Assembly (NCBI GenBank): GCA_018061585.1
Contig: JAGOTU010000007.1
Location: forward strand, 1-21,839
Reading direction: 5' to 3'
Origin: Minisyncoccota bacterium
Lineage (GTDB): Bacteria > Patescibacteriota > Minisyncoccia > Phycocordibacterales > UBA2100
Length of the DNA: 21,839 nt
Both the position numbers and the translations under genes were made by a program. The notes beneath the pieces are model-generated. The model was not told the DNA's origin, searched no databases, and worked only from the letters and a program-made list of their open reading frames with translations. Within the stretch, counting starts at the first letter, position 1, and every line of letters begins with the position of its first letter. This document shows positions 13,606 to 21,000 of the stretch, piece after piece.

Positions 13606-14292
13606 CTACCATCCCTTTGCCGCAAGCGCCTTCTCCGCCGCCGCCTGCTCACTCTCCTGCTTTGATCTACCCTCGCCCATTGCTACGCGCTCAGAACCCA
13701 AACGCACCGCCGTTACGAACACCTTGTCGTGATCCGGTCCTGTCTGGCTTACGACTTCGTATATCGGTGTAAATCCGAGCTTCTCCTGCGACATTTCCTG
13801 CAGCTTACTCTTTGCGTCCTGCCACAAGCGGTTCGCGACTACGTTGTCGGTCTTGTGGAACAATTGTTTTGATATGAAATCGCGCGACGCCGGATACCCC
13901 GCGTCCAGATGGATCGCTCCGATGATCGCCTCGAATGCATTTGCAAGAATGATCTGACGTGCGCGGCCCGTGTCGCGCGACTCGCCTTTACTCAAGAGTA
14001 AAAATTCGTTCATACCGAGTGACTGTGCCGCTTCCGCAATGGACACCGTGTTCACGAGTGCAGCGCGGAACGCGGTCAGTTCACCCTCGGGCTTATCCGG
14101 ATACTTGTTGTACAGGAATTCCGTGACCACTAATTCCAAGATCGCATCCCCCAAGAACTCGAGACGTTCATTGTGCTCGCGACCGCTGCCGCGGTGTTCG
14201 TTGAGGTACGAACGGTGTGTGAACGCCTGCTCCAACAGCGCGCGGTTTCGGAATGTGTAGCCGATCTTTGATTCGAACGGGGTGAAATCCAT
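13606..14292 (-). CDS. rnc: Ribonuclease III
   Basis: RNase III cuts double-stranded RNA, for example in rRNA precursor maturation. The 228-residue protein has the signature NERLEFLGDAILELVV (41-56) with the metal-binding acidic residues, the second active-site block ANAFEAIIGAI (117-127), and a C-terminal double-stranded RNA-binding domain (about 155-228, ending GEGRSKQESEQAAAEKALA). Length and order are normal. The ATG lies 9 bases after the nusB-nudix stop, so it belongs to the same transcript, with GAGCGGGT as a poor ribosome binding site. No clear terminator follows, apart from the inverted repeat beyond the stop. Confidence 0.97.
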   Translation of the reverse strand: MDFTPFESKIGYTFRNRALLEQAFTHRSYLNEHRGSGREHNERLEFLGDAILELVVTEFLYNKYPDKPEGELTAFRAALVNTVSIAEAAQSLGMNEFLLLSKGESRDTGRARQIILANAFEAIIGAIHLDAGYPASRDFISKQLFHKTDNVVANRLWQDAKSKLQEMSQEKLGFTPIYEVVSQTGPDHDKVFVTAVRLGSERVAMGEGRSKQESEQAAAEKALAAKGW

Positions 14293-14301
14293 ACCCGCTC
14301 G

Positions 14302-15219
14302 TTATTTGCTGTCTCGGATCTTGGCGAGCGCCTTGATCGCCGGGATCACTATCTTGGTCAGCGAGTCATCATAAAAATTCAAGTCGCCAACGGCCGCGAG
14401 CGGAAACCACTGTGCGTCGTCGAGTCCGCCTGACGGTCCGAGCTTAATGTCGGTGAATGGCGATTTAGCGAGGAAGTAGGTCACGCGCTTTTTCTTTTTG
14501 CCGCCCGAGATTTTGGAATCGTTCGCGATGTATTCATTCACGCCGATCTCCTCGACGATCGTGATGTCGAGCCCCATTTCTTCTTTGATCTCGCGGATCG
14601 CACCCTCCTGCACATTCTCGCCCGGTTCAACCTTGCCCTTGGAGATCGTCCAATGACCGAAAATGTCGTGGACGAATGCCAAATAGTATTCGCCTTCGTT
14701 CTCGGCATACACGACAGCGCCCGCGAGCTCCTCAAGTGGCATCTTTGCGGTATTGAGCGGTGCTTTACGAGCGGCGCCTTCGTTCTTCCCCGGCTCTCCG
14801 AGCTCCACGTAGACCGCACCGAGCACGCCGTTCACGAACCGGCCGGAGCTTGCACTACCGAACGCCTTAGCGAGTTCGATCGCTTCGTTGATGGCGACCT
14901 TGGCCGGTACCTGTGTCCGATCAGCATACAAAAGCTCGGTAAGTCCTACACGCAATATATTTCGGTCGATAGCTGCGATCCTATCCAGCGGCCACTCCGG
15001 TGCGGCACGCACGATCACATCATCGATCTCTGCCTGCTTAGCGAACGCTGTCTGGAGGAGATTCTTCATAAACGGCATGTCACTTTCACGCGCGCCGAAC
15101 TCTTTGGCATAATCTGCCAGTCGTCCGAGACAATCATCCATCGACAAATTGCCGCCGGAAGAGTCGCGTTCGAAAAGCACCTGAAGTGCTACTGATCGTG
15201 CGAGGTGTCTATTTGCCAT
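14302..15219 (-). CDS. NusB antitermination factor fused to a Nudix hydrolase
   Basis: Residues 1-140 are NusB (MANRHLARSVALQVLFERD; PLDRIAAIDRNILRVGLTELLY; KVAINEAIELAKAFGSASSG with RFVNGVLGAV), which with NusE binds boxA RNA in rRNA operons. After a linker (GEPGKNEGAARKAPLN) residues 163-305 form a Nudix domain with a complete Nudix box at 195-217: Gly195, Glu201, Arg209-Glu210, Glu213-Glu214, Gly216. The approach sequence FGHWTISKGKVEPGE is typical of enzymes acting on nucleotide diphosphates such as Ap4A or oxidised nucleotides, but the substrate cannot be told. There is no stop or restart between the domains. A promoter TTGGCG-16-TATGTT lies upstream. rnc follows. Confidence 0.93.
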   Translation of the reverse strand: MANRHLARSVALQVLFERDSSGGNLSMDDCLGRLADYAKEFGARESDMPFMKNLLQTAFAKQAEIDDVIVRAAPEWPLDRIAAIDRNILRVGLTELLYADRTQVPAKVAINEAIELAKAFGSASSGRFVNGVLGAVYVELGEPGKNEGAARKAPLNTAKMPLEELAGAVVYAENEGEYYLAFVHDIFGHWTISKGKVEPGENVQEGAIREIKEEMGLDITIVEEIGVNEYIANDSKISGGKKKKRVTYFLAKSPFTDIKLGPSGGLDDAQWFPLAAVGDLNFYDDSLTKIVIPAIKALAKIRDSK

Positions 15220-15258
15220 AAACGAAGGAACTGAACACCTCTGTAGTGTACACGGAAA

Positions 15259-15286
15259 AACATAAACGACTCATGAACTGCGCCAA
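15259..15286 (-). promoter_or_regulatory. Possible promoter of nusB-nudix
   Basis: TTGGCG (15286-15281), 16-base spacer, TATGTT (15264-15259) on the minus strand, right after the rpmF terminator. Both boxes are imperfect. Confidence 0.35.
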
Positions 15287-15302
15287 AAACTGTGGATTTA
15301 AT

Positions 15303-15332
15303 TAAAAAGACTATCCTCTCGGATAGTCTTTT
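15303..15332. terminator. rpmF terminator
   Basis: GACTATCC-TCTC-GGATAGTC (8-bp perfect stem) flanked by A-rich and T-rich runs. It follows rpmF on the minus strand. Confidence 0.9.
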
Positions 15333-15337
15333 GTTTG

Positions 15338-15607
15338 TTATTTTGCAGCCTCTGCTGTCTTGTCCTCTCGGATCTGGCCGCTCGCGCGGAGCTCCGTTTC
15401 CTTGCGCTTTGCTCGGCGCTGGTCGCGCTTTGCTCGGGCAACAACGTCGATGATCATCTTGCCGCGGTACATGCCTGTTTCAGGATCAACGCGATGTCGA
15501 AGGTGGGTGTTGCCTGATTTGTCCGAAGTAACACGGGACGTTGTAAGCCCATGATGAGAACGCCGCTTGGCGGTCTGAGATCGGTTACGTCGCATTCGGA
15601 TTACCAT
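15338..15607 (-). CDS. rpmF: 50S ribosomal protein L32, zinc-free and extended
   Basis: The first 57 residues follow the L32 pattern: MVIRMRRNRSQTAKRRSHHG, then NTHLRHRVDPETGMYRGKMIIDV. The four zinc-binding cysteines of ordinary L32 are absent; the first Cys pair is replaced by TSDKSG (28-32 region). Residues 58-89 form an extra basic-to-acidic helical tail (ARAKRDQRRAKRKE...EDKTAEAAK), making 89 residues rather than about 57-60. The ATG at 15607 lies 9 bases after a consensus -10, so the leader is at most about 2 bases. It has its own terminator and is not linked to the fatty-acid genes that often follow rpmF. Confidence 0.93.
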   Translation of the reverse strand: MVIRMRRNRSQTAKRRSHHGLTTSRVTSDKSGNTHLRHRVDPETGMYRGKMIIDVVARAKRDQRRAKRKETELRASGQIREDKTAEAAK

Positions 15608-15616
15608 ATTGGGGCG

Positions 15617-15644
15617 ATTATACAGATTGTTTGATATTTGGCAA
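15617..15644 (-). promoter_or_regulatory. rpmF promoter (nearly leaderless)
   Basis: TTGCCA (15644-15639), 16-base spacer, perfect TATAAT (15622-15617), then 9 bases to the ATG. Confidence 0.78.
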
Positions 15645-15665
15645 TAAACCCCGCTTTTACGGCAT

Positions 15666-15695
15666 ATAAAAGGGCCGCGAACGCCTCCGCGGCCC
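15666..15695 (-). terminator. Terminator of the rnhB-15730 unit
   Basis: On the minus strand GGGCCGCG pairs with CGCGGCCC across an 8-base loop and is followed by TTTTATAT. Confidence 0.85.
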
Positions 15696-15729
15696 CATCT
15701 GTACTCCTTGCACCCGTCTTGAGTTCTCC

Positions 15730-16407
15730 TTAGATAGGCACCCCGCCAAGGTACCGTGATCCGACCGCAATATCCTCGCGTACCGAGTACACAACCTCGA
15801 ACTGGTACACAAAGTACTGCCCTTTTGACTCATACCGACGCTTCATTCCACGAGCTGCAGGGTTCACGAGCTTGCTCCAGTAGAACTTCGTGGCAGAGAC
15901 CAGTCGGTCCCTTAAACGACCGAGGAACAACCTGATCTCGAGATGCATCAGCGGCTCGATCTCTACCAAGGTGAGCCGCAAAAAAAGCTCCGGATTCGCC
16001 CTCGATGAATACCGCACTTGGTATCCCGCATCGTCACCCGTTTCCGGAGACTTCCACACGCTGCCGGATTGGTAGTGCTCGATCGTAAGCGCACCCACCT
16101 CGGGAATGTGGACCAGCTTGTAGTGGCCGACACGCTCGACTTCGGTGTTGCCGACGTGTTTGATTGTATGATTTTCCCCATCATCTATCCCGATGTCTCC
16201 GATACCTGCAGCGTACGCATTTTGACCCGCGCCCGGATAATTCGCCTCTATTTTGAGCGAGTCCACACGGATACGCGGACTCGCAGGAATGCCGAGTCCG
16301 AAATCCACCACCACCTGCGCATCATTCAACCAATCGTCGGACTCTCCTTTGACCAAGCGGTCGATGGCGGCATTCAAAAACATCCGGTCGTGTACGGGTG
16401 CGTTCAC
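15730..16407 (-). CDS. Orphan protein, 225 aa, downstream of rnhB
   Basis: Not recognised. There is no signal peptide or membrane segment. The N-terminal part includes FGLGIPASPRIRVDSLKIE and a Gly/Asp-rich stretch (YAAGIGDIGIDDGENHTIKH), and the C-terminal part looks beta-rich (KGQYFVYQFEVVYSVRED). AGGGGG eight bases before the GTG at 16407 supports that start; the ATG eight codons later is an alternative. The gene begins 15 bases after the rnhB stop and shares its transcript. The terminator at 15666-15695 closes the unit. No functional link with RNase HII is known to me. Confidence 0.78.
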   Translation of the reverse strand: MNAPVHDRMFLNAAIDRLVKGESDDWLNDAQVVVDFGLGIPASPRIRVDSLKIEANYPGAGQNAYAAGIGDIGIDDGENHTIKHVGNTEVERVGHYKLVHIPEVGALTIEHYQSGSVWKSPETGDDAGYQVRYSSRANPELFLRLTLVEIEPLMHLEIRLFLGRLRDRLVSATKFYWSKLVNPAARGMKRRYESKGQYFVYQFEVVYSVREDIAVGSRYLGGVPI

Positions 16408-16422
16408 GATACTGTCCCCCTG

Positions 16423-17058
16423 TTATTCGTCCGACGAAATGGTGCCCTGCGTGACCGATGAAGTCAAACGAGTGCAGAATGATGCGCGATGCAATACAGA
16501 TAAGCCGGAACGCGCGATCGCCTTGCGGTGTGCGAGTGTCCCGTATCCTTTGTGTTCGTTGAACTGATATTCGGAAAAGCTTTCCGGCAAACTCTCCATG
16601 AGCCGGTCCCGCGTGACCTTGGCAATAACGGATGCGAGTGCGATAGCCGGAACATTCTCGTCCCCGCGGATGAACGATCGTTGTTGCCAGTGATCCGGTA
16701 CGCGCAGCCCCGCATCCAGCAAGACTTCTGCCTTGTCCGGACTAATACCAAGTCGGGTGAGCGAGACCGCCGCCGCCTCGTGTGCAGCGTTCACAATACC
16801 AATGGAATCTATGACCGGCGCATCAACGAACGCGGCCGCATGTTTCAAGCGGCCGTGGGTAACAATGTATTCGTAGAGGATCTCGCGCTGCTGAGCCGAC
16901 AGCTGCTTGGAATCACGGAGCCGCGGCTCGCCTCGCGTGGTCACGAGCGCATATGCAACTCGCCAATCCAGGTCCAGGGGCATCATGACGGCTCCGACAC
17001 AAACGGGCCCGGCTAATGCACCGCGTCCCGCCTCGTCGATACCGATGACGTATCTCAT
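16423..17058 (-). CDS. rnhB: Ribonuclease HII
   Basis: RNase HII cuts RNA in RNA-DNA hybrids and removes misincorporated ribonucleotides. Starting at the ATG at 17058 it has 211 residues. Visible motifs are YVIGIDEAGRGALAGPVCVGAV (catalytic Asp8 and Glu9), LRDSKQLSAQQRE, the Asp in EVLLDAGLRVPDH, and IRGDENVPAIALASVIAKVTRDRLM with the last catalytic Asp, followed by NEHKGYGTLAHRKAI. The start is chosen over upstream codons because the conserved strand begins two residues later and an extended -10 lies 9 bases upstream. The C-terminal tail (SSVTQGTISSDE) is not conserved. Confidence 0.96.
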   Translation of the reverse strand: MRYVIGIDEAGRGALAGPVCVGAVMMPLDLDWRVAYALVTTRGEPRLRDSKQLSAQQREILYEYIVTHGRLKHAAAFVDAPVIDSIGIVNAAHEAAAVSLTRLGISPDKAEVLLDAGLRVPDHWQQRSFIRGDENVPAIALASVIAKVTRDRLMESLPESFSEYQFNEHKGYGTLAHRKAIARSGLSVLHRASFCTRLTSSVTQGTISSDE

Positions 17059-17067
17059 TACCTCTAA

Positions 17068-17076
17068 ATAATAGCA
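17068..17076 (-). promoter_or_regulatory. Extended -10 of rnhB (nearly leaderless)
   Basis: TG-C-TATTAT on the minus strand, 9 bases before the ATG at 17058, giving a leader of about 2 bases. It abuts the terminator of the small membrane peptide gene. Confidence 0.55.
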
Positions 17077-17099
17077 AAGACCGCGCACCTGCGCGGTCT
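17075..17099 (-). terminator. Terminator of the 45-aa membrane peptide gene
   Basis: AGACCGCGC-AGGT-GCGCGGTCT, a 9-bp perfect stem, followed on the minus strand by TTTGCTATTATTT. The U-tract is poor, but the hairpin lies about 33 bases after the stop codon. Confidence 0.65.
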
Positions 17100-17131
17100 C
17101 TGAAAGTGCATATCTTCTTCATGTAGCCCTG

Positions 17132-17269
17132 TCAGGCAGAAAAGGCGGCGCCCACGCTCGCGACGACCGCCCCGGCAATTCCGACCACGACGATACAGAC
17201 TGCGGCAACGACCGTTCCGACAAAGGAGACGATCCCGATAACTAGGTAGCGATCCTTGGTGCTCTTCAT
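17132..17269 (-). CDS. Small hydrophobic membrane peptide, 45 aa
   Basis: The ATG at 17269 has GGGAGG five bases upstream, a promoter with the right spacing and a downstream hairpin terminator, so this short frame is very likely expressed. The peptide has a basic head (MKSTKDRY) followed by about 35 residues made almost only of Val, Ala, Gly and Ile (LVIGIVSFVGTVVAAVCIVV, then VGIAGAVVASVGAAF), enough for one long or two short membrane passes. Function unknown; type I toxin, bacteriocin-like or structural membrane peptides are all possible. Confidence 0.72.
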   Translation of the reverse strand: MKSTKDRYLVIGIVSFVGTVVAAVCIVVVGIAGAVVASVGAAFSA

Positions 17270-17313
17270 TGCGTCCTCCCGGGAATACGCGTTTATGATG
17301 GCATTCCGTCACC

Positions 17314-17342
17314 ACTCTAGGACGCCCGTGCACAACGGTCAA
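17314..17342 (-). promoter_or_regulatory. Promoter of the 45-aa membrane peptide gene
   Basis: TTGACC (17342-17337), 17-base spacer, TAGAGT (17319-17314), with a leader of about 37 bases that carries the GGGAGG site. Confidence 0.6.
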
Positions 17343-17371
17343 TACATAGAATGGATGTCCGATCGCCTCGA

Positions 17372-17818
17372 TCAATTTCGAGACATCGGTTTCATATACG
17401 CGTCAGCGGCCTCTTCCACAAGCTTCCGTATGCGCTCATCGGCACGAGCAAGCCAGTCTCGGGCAGTCACAGCCTGCAGATCGATCTGATAGAAGTAGCA
17501 GTATGCAAGATCGACCGACACGATCGTAGACATCTTGCTCAGGATCGAATGCTGCAGATTATCGAACGATCCGATATTGCTCGGCGCGACATGATTGCGT
17601 AATCGTACGAGAAAATACAGATAGTCTCGGTTGGTCGGCGTATCTTTTTCGGCGCCGACTACCCCGTCGAGGTAATCGCAGAGCGCGTGCATTCGCCGTC
17701 GCTCCTCCTGAGCCTCATTGCCGCGTACCCATACGGCGCGTTTACCACGCAGAACCAGTGCCGCAAGGAATAGGTCGATGAACCTGTCTATGGACGGAGC
17801 TTCAGATGTTGCGATCAT
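17372..17818 (-). CDS. Orphan helical protein, 148 aa
   Basis: Not recognised. It is largely helical and charged: IDRFIDLFLAALVLRGKRAV, EAQEERRRMHALCDYLDGVV, RDYLYFLVRLRNHVAPSNIG, and a C-terminal helix (RADERIRKLVEEAADAYMKP). It has no membrane segment or signal. The ATG at 17818 has AGGGG with suitable spacing and its own promoter. The RLRNH stretch recalls HEPN-type helical domains, but the R-x4-6-H spacing is not met, so I do not assign it. It is divergent from dnaE, separated by an inverted-repeat region. Confidence 0.78.
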   Translation of the reverse strand: MIATSEAPSIDRFIDLFLAALVLRGKRAVWVRGNEAQEERRRMHALCDYLDGVVGAEKDTPTNRDYLYFLVRLRNHVAPSNIGSFDNLQHSILSKMSTIVSVDLAYCYFYQIDLQAVTARDWLARADERIRKLVEEAADAYMKPMSRN

Positions 17819-17843
17819 TGGAATCCCCTCTCTTTCTGTCAGA

Positions 17844-17871
17844 ACAATACACCTGGCATCTGTGCAGGCAA
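17844..17871 (-). promoter_or_regulatory. Promoter of the 17372 gene
   Basis: TTGCCT (17871-17866), 16-base spacer, TATTGT (17849-17844) on the minus strand, giving a leader of about 20 bases. Confidence 0.55.
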
Positions 17872-17899
17872 TGGGTCAAGAGGGAGAAAATCGCATCGG

Positions 17900-18003
17900 G
17901 TATACCCCATTAGATAAGCGATCTGACTCGCGGCGTAGACACGAACCTTGAGATAAGGTCCGATAACTTGTCCAAAACCGCGAGAATATCTAACGGGGTA
18001 TAC
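17900..18003. repeat. Nested inverted repeat over the dnaE promoter
   Basis: Arms GTATACCCCATTAGATA (17900-17916) and TATCTAACGGGGTATAC (17987-18003) are inverted copies matching at 16 of 17 positions. Inside them CTCGCGG (17927-17933) pairs with CCGCGAG (17978-17984), and inside that ACCTT-GAGAT-AAGGT (17945-17959) forms a hairpin. The right arm overlaps the dnaE -10 box, so whatever binds or folds here could control dnaE. Confidence 0.75.
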
Positions 18004-18004
18004 T
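17999..18004 (+). promoter_or_regulatory. dnaE -10 box (predicted leaderless)
   Basis: TATACT ends 6 bases before the ATG at 18011. No Shine-Dalgarno sequence is present. No good -35 is found at the usual distance, which suggests that an activator or the overlapping repeat matters. Confidence 0.55.
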
Positions 18005-18010
18005 GCCCGT

Positions 18011-21000
18011 ATGTCGCGTGCTGACTTCGTCCATTTGCATACACATTCACACTATTCGCTCCTCGAAGCGATCCCCAAAATAGAAGATCTTGTCGCGGCG
18101 GCAAAAAAGGACGGACAAACAGCACTCGCCCTCACCGACGCCGGCAACATGTACGCCGCGATCGAGTTCTACAAAGAGTGTAAGGACGCCGGTATCAAGC
18201 CGATAATCGGCGTGGATTTCTTTGTGGCACCGCGCACTCGTCACGACAAGGAGCATCGCATCGACGACAAGACATCGCGTCTTGTGCTGCTTGCCAAGAA
18301 CATGACCGGCTACCGCAATCTTTTGCAGGTCGTCTCGCGCGCGTATCTCGAAGGTTTTTATTACCGTCCGCGACTGGATCGTGAACTGATCGAGCAATAC
18401 AAAGAGGGCCTTATTGCGATCCTGCCGTCATTCGGTGGCGAACATGCCAAAGCCCTCAAAGACGGCAACGATGACCGCGCACGCGAATCGCTCGATTGGT
18501 ACAAGAAACAATTCGGCACTGATTGTTTCGTCGAGATAACGCGCCACCACGAGGTCGAGGGCCACGAGGAGCGCATGCAAAAGATCATCGAACTGGCGCA
18601 GAGCGCCGATATTCCGCTCGTCGCCGCACACGATACCTACTACCTCACACAGGAAGACGCTATCGCGCGTGAGCTCGTGACCAAGATCCGATCCGGCGGC
18701 ACGTTGAACCGAGACTTCGAGGGCACCGCCAATGATTTCTCGTTCATCTCGCAAGACAAAGCAAAATCCCTGTTCAAGGACCTGCCCGAAGCACTCGCGA
18801 ATACCACACGGATCGCAGATATGTGCGATCTCGAGCTCAAGCTCGGCACGTGGGTATTCCCCGACTTCCTGATCAAGAACGGTAAAAGCGCCGACGAAGA
18901 ACTAAAAGAGCTCGCGTATTCCGGGTTCGAGCGCAGGGGAGTCGCGCGCGACGAAGTCGCACTCACCCGTATCGAGTACGAGCTCAGTGTTATTTCCAAA
19001 AAAGGGTACTCGCCCTACTTTCTCGTGGTTTCCGATCTCCTTCGTCATGCCAAAGAGAACGGCATCCTGACCAACATCCGCGGCTCCGTCGCCGGCTCGC
19101 TCGTCACCTATCTATCCGGTATTACGAATGTGAATCCGCTCGAGTACGGACTTCCCTTCGAACGATTCCTGAATCCTGAGCGACCCTCCGCTCCCGATAT
19201 CGACATGGACTACGCCGATAACCGGCGCGACGACATGATCGACTACGTGCGGCAGAAGTACGGCGATGATCATGTGGCACAGATCGGCACATTCGGCACC
19301 ATGATGGCTCGCGCAGCTGTGCGCGATGTGTCGCGCGCTCTCGGTCATCCGTATGCTCTCGGCGATGCAATAGCCAAAATAATTCCGTTCGGTAAACAGG
19401 GATTCCCTGTCACGATCAAAGGCTCACTCGAGGAAGTCCCTGAGCTCGCCGAGCTCTACAAACGCGATGCAGACGCGCGCGAAGTGCTGGATCTTGCGCA
19501 GAAGATCGAGGGCAACGCACGCCACGTGGGCGTACATGCCGCGGGCGTGGTTATTGCACCCACTCCGGTCACGGACTTCGTGCCGATCCAACCCGATCCA
19601 AAGGGGGGCAAAAAGATCACGCAGTACGACATGCATGCCGTCGAAGACGCCGGTCTGCTAAAATTCGACTTCCTTGGCCTTACGAACCTTTCGATCCTCG
19701 CCGACGCGGTCGCGCGCGTAAAAGAGAGACTCGGTGTCGAAGTGGATCTCGATAACTTCCCGCTTGAAGACAAGAAAACATTCGAGATGCTCTCGCGCGG
19801 CGAAACACTCGGCGTGTTCCAACTCGCGGGCGGCGGCATGACCGCGTATCTGGTGGACCTCAAGCCGACTGTCATTCACGATATCAACGCGATGGTTGCG
19901 CTCTACCGCCCGGGACCGATGAACTTTATTCCGCAATATATCGAGCGCAAAAAGAATCCGAAGCTCGTCACCTACCTGGACCCGCGAATGGAGGCGATCC
20001 TCAAGAATTCCTACGGCGTAATCACCTACCAGGACGACGTGCTGCAGATCGCGATCGACCTTGCCGGCTACTCGTGGCTCGAAGCCGACAAGTTCCGAAA
20101 GGCGATGGGTAAAAAGGTGCCTGCAGAAATGGCTGCTCAAAAAGAAAAGTTCATGGCCGGATGCTTGGAACGCGGTATGAAGCCCGCAGTCGTACAGACG
20201 CTCTGGGAACAGATCGAAACATTCGCCGCCTACGGATTCAACAAAGCGCATGCCGCGAGTTACGGCAACCTTGCCTACAAGACCGCGTACATGAAGGCGA
20301 ACTACCCCGTCGACTACATGGCGGCAGTACTCACGGCGGATGCCGGTGATGTGGAGAAAATTTCCGAGGTCATCAATGAATGCAAGCGCATGGGCATTTC
20401 TATTTCCCCGCCGTCGGTCAACGAGAGCAAGGGCAACTTTACCGTCATCGACGAGAACACGATCCGATTCGGACTCTATAGCATCAAGAACTTCGGCACG
20501 GGCGTCGGAGACTCGATCATTGCTGAGCGTGATAAGAACGGACGATTCGAAGACATATCTGATTTCGTGTCCCGCATCGCCGACAAGAACCTCAACAAGA
20601 AATCATTAGAATCCCTTATTCAGAGCGGCGCGCTCGACGACTATGCCGAGCGCGGGGTCCTGATGCACAACATCGAGCGACTTCTGGAATTCCACCGCGA
20701 ACTCACCAAAACACCGGTCGACCAGGGCAATCTGTTCGGCGGACTCTCAACCGCTCCGGCCCTCGCGAAGCTCAAACTCGATCCGTCGCCGGACGTGCCG
20801 ACCGATACAAAGCTTGCGTGGGAAAAAGAATTGCTCGGCCTGTATATCTCGGGCCATCCGCTCGATAAACACGCGGCCAAACTCTCGAATGCAAAGAACA
20901 GCATCAAGCATGCAAAGGAGCATTTGAAGAATGTGGAAACGGTCATCGCGGGATACGTAGAGACCGTACAGACCATTCTGACCAAGAAGGGCGAAAAAAT

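Noticed and set aside
17059..17088. Ten-residue N-terminal extension of rnhB
   Set aside because: The conserved RNase HII strand starts right after the ATG at 17058, and the -10 box lies inside the putative extension.
17372..17818. HEPN nuclease or toxin
   Set aside because: The RLRNH stretch is suggestive, but the R-x4-6-H spacing is not met and no antitoxin gene is adjacent.
17880..18010. Replication origin near dnaE
   Set aside because: The region has no DnaA-box cluster (TTATCCACA-like) and is not notably AT-rich.
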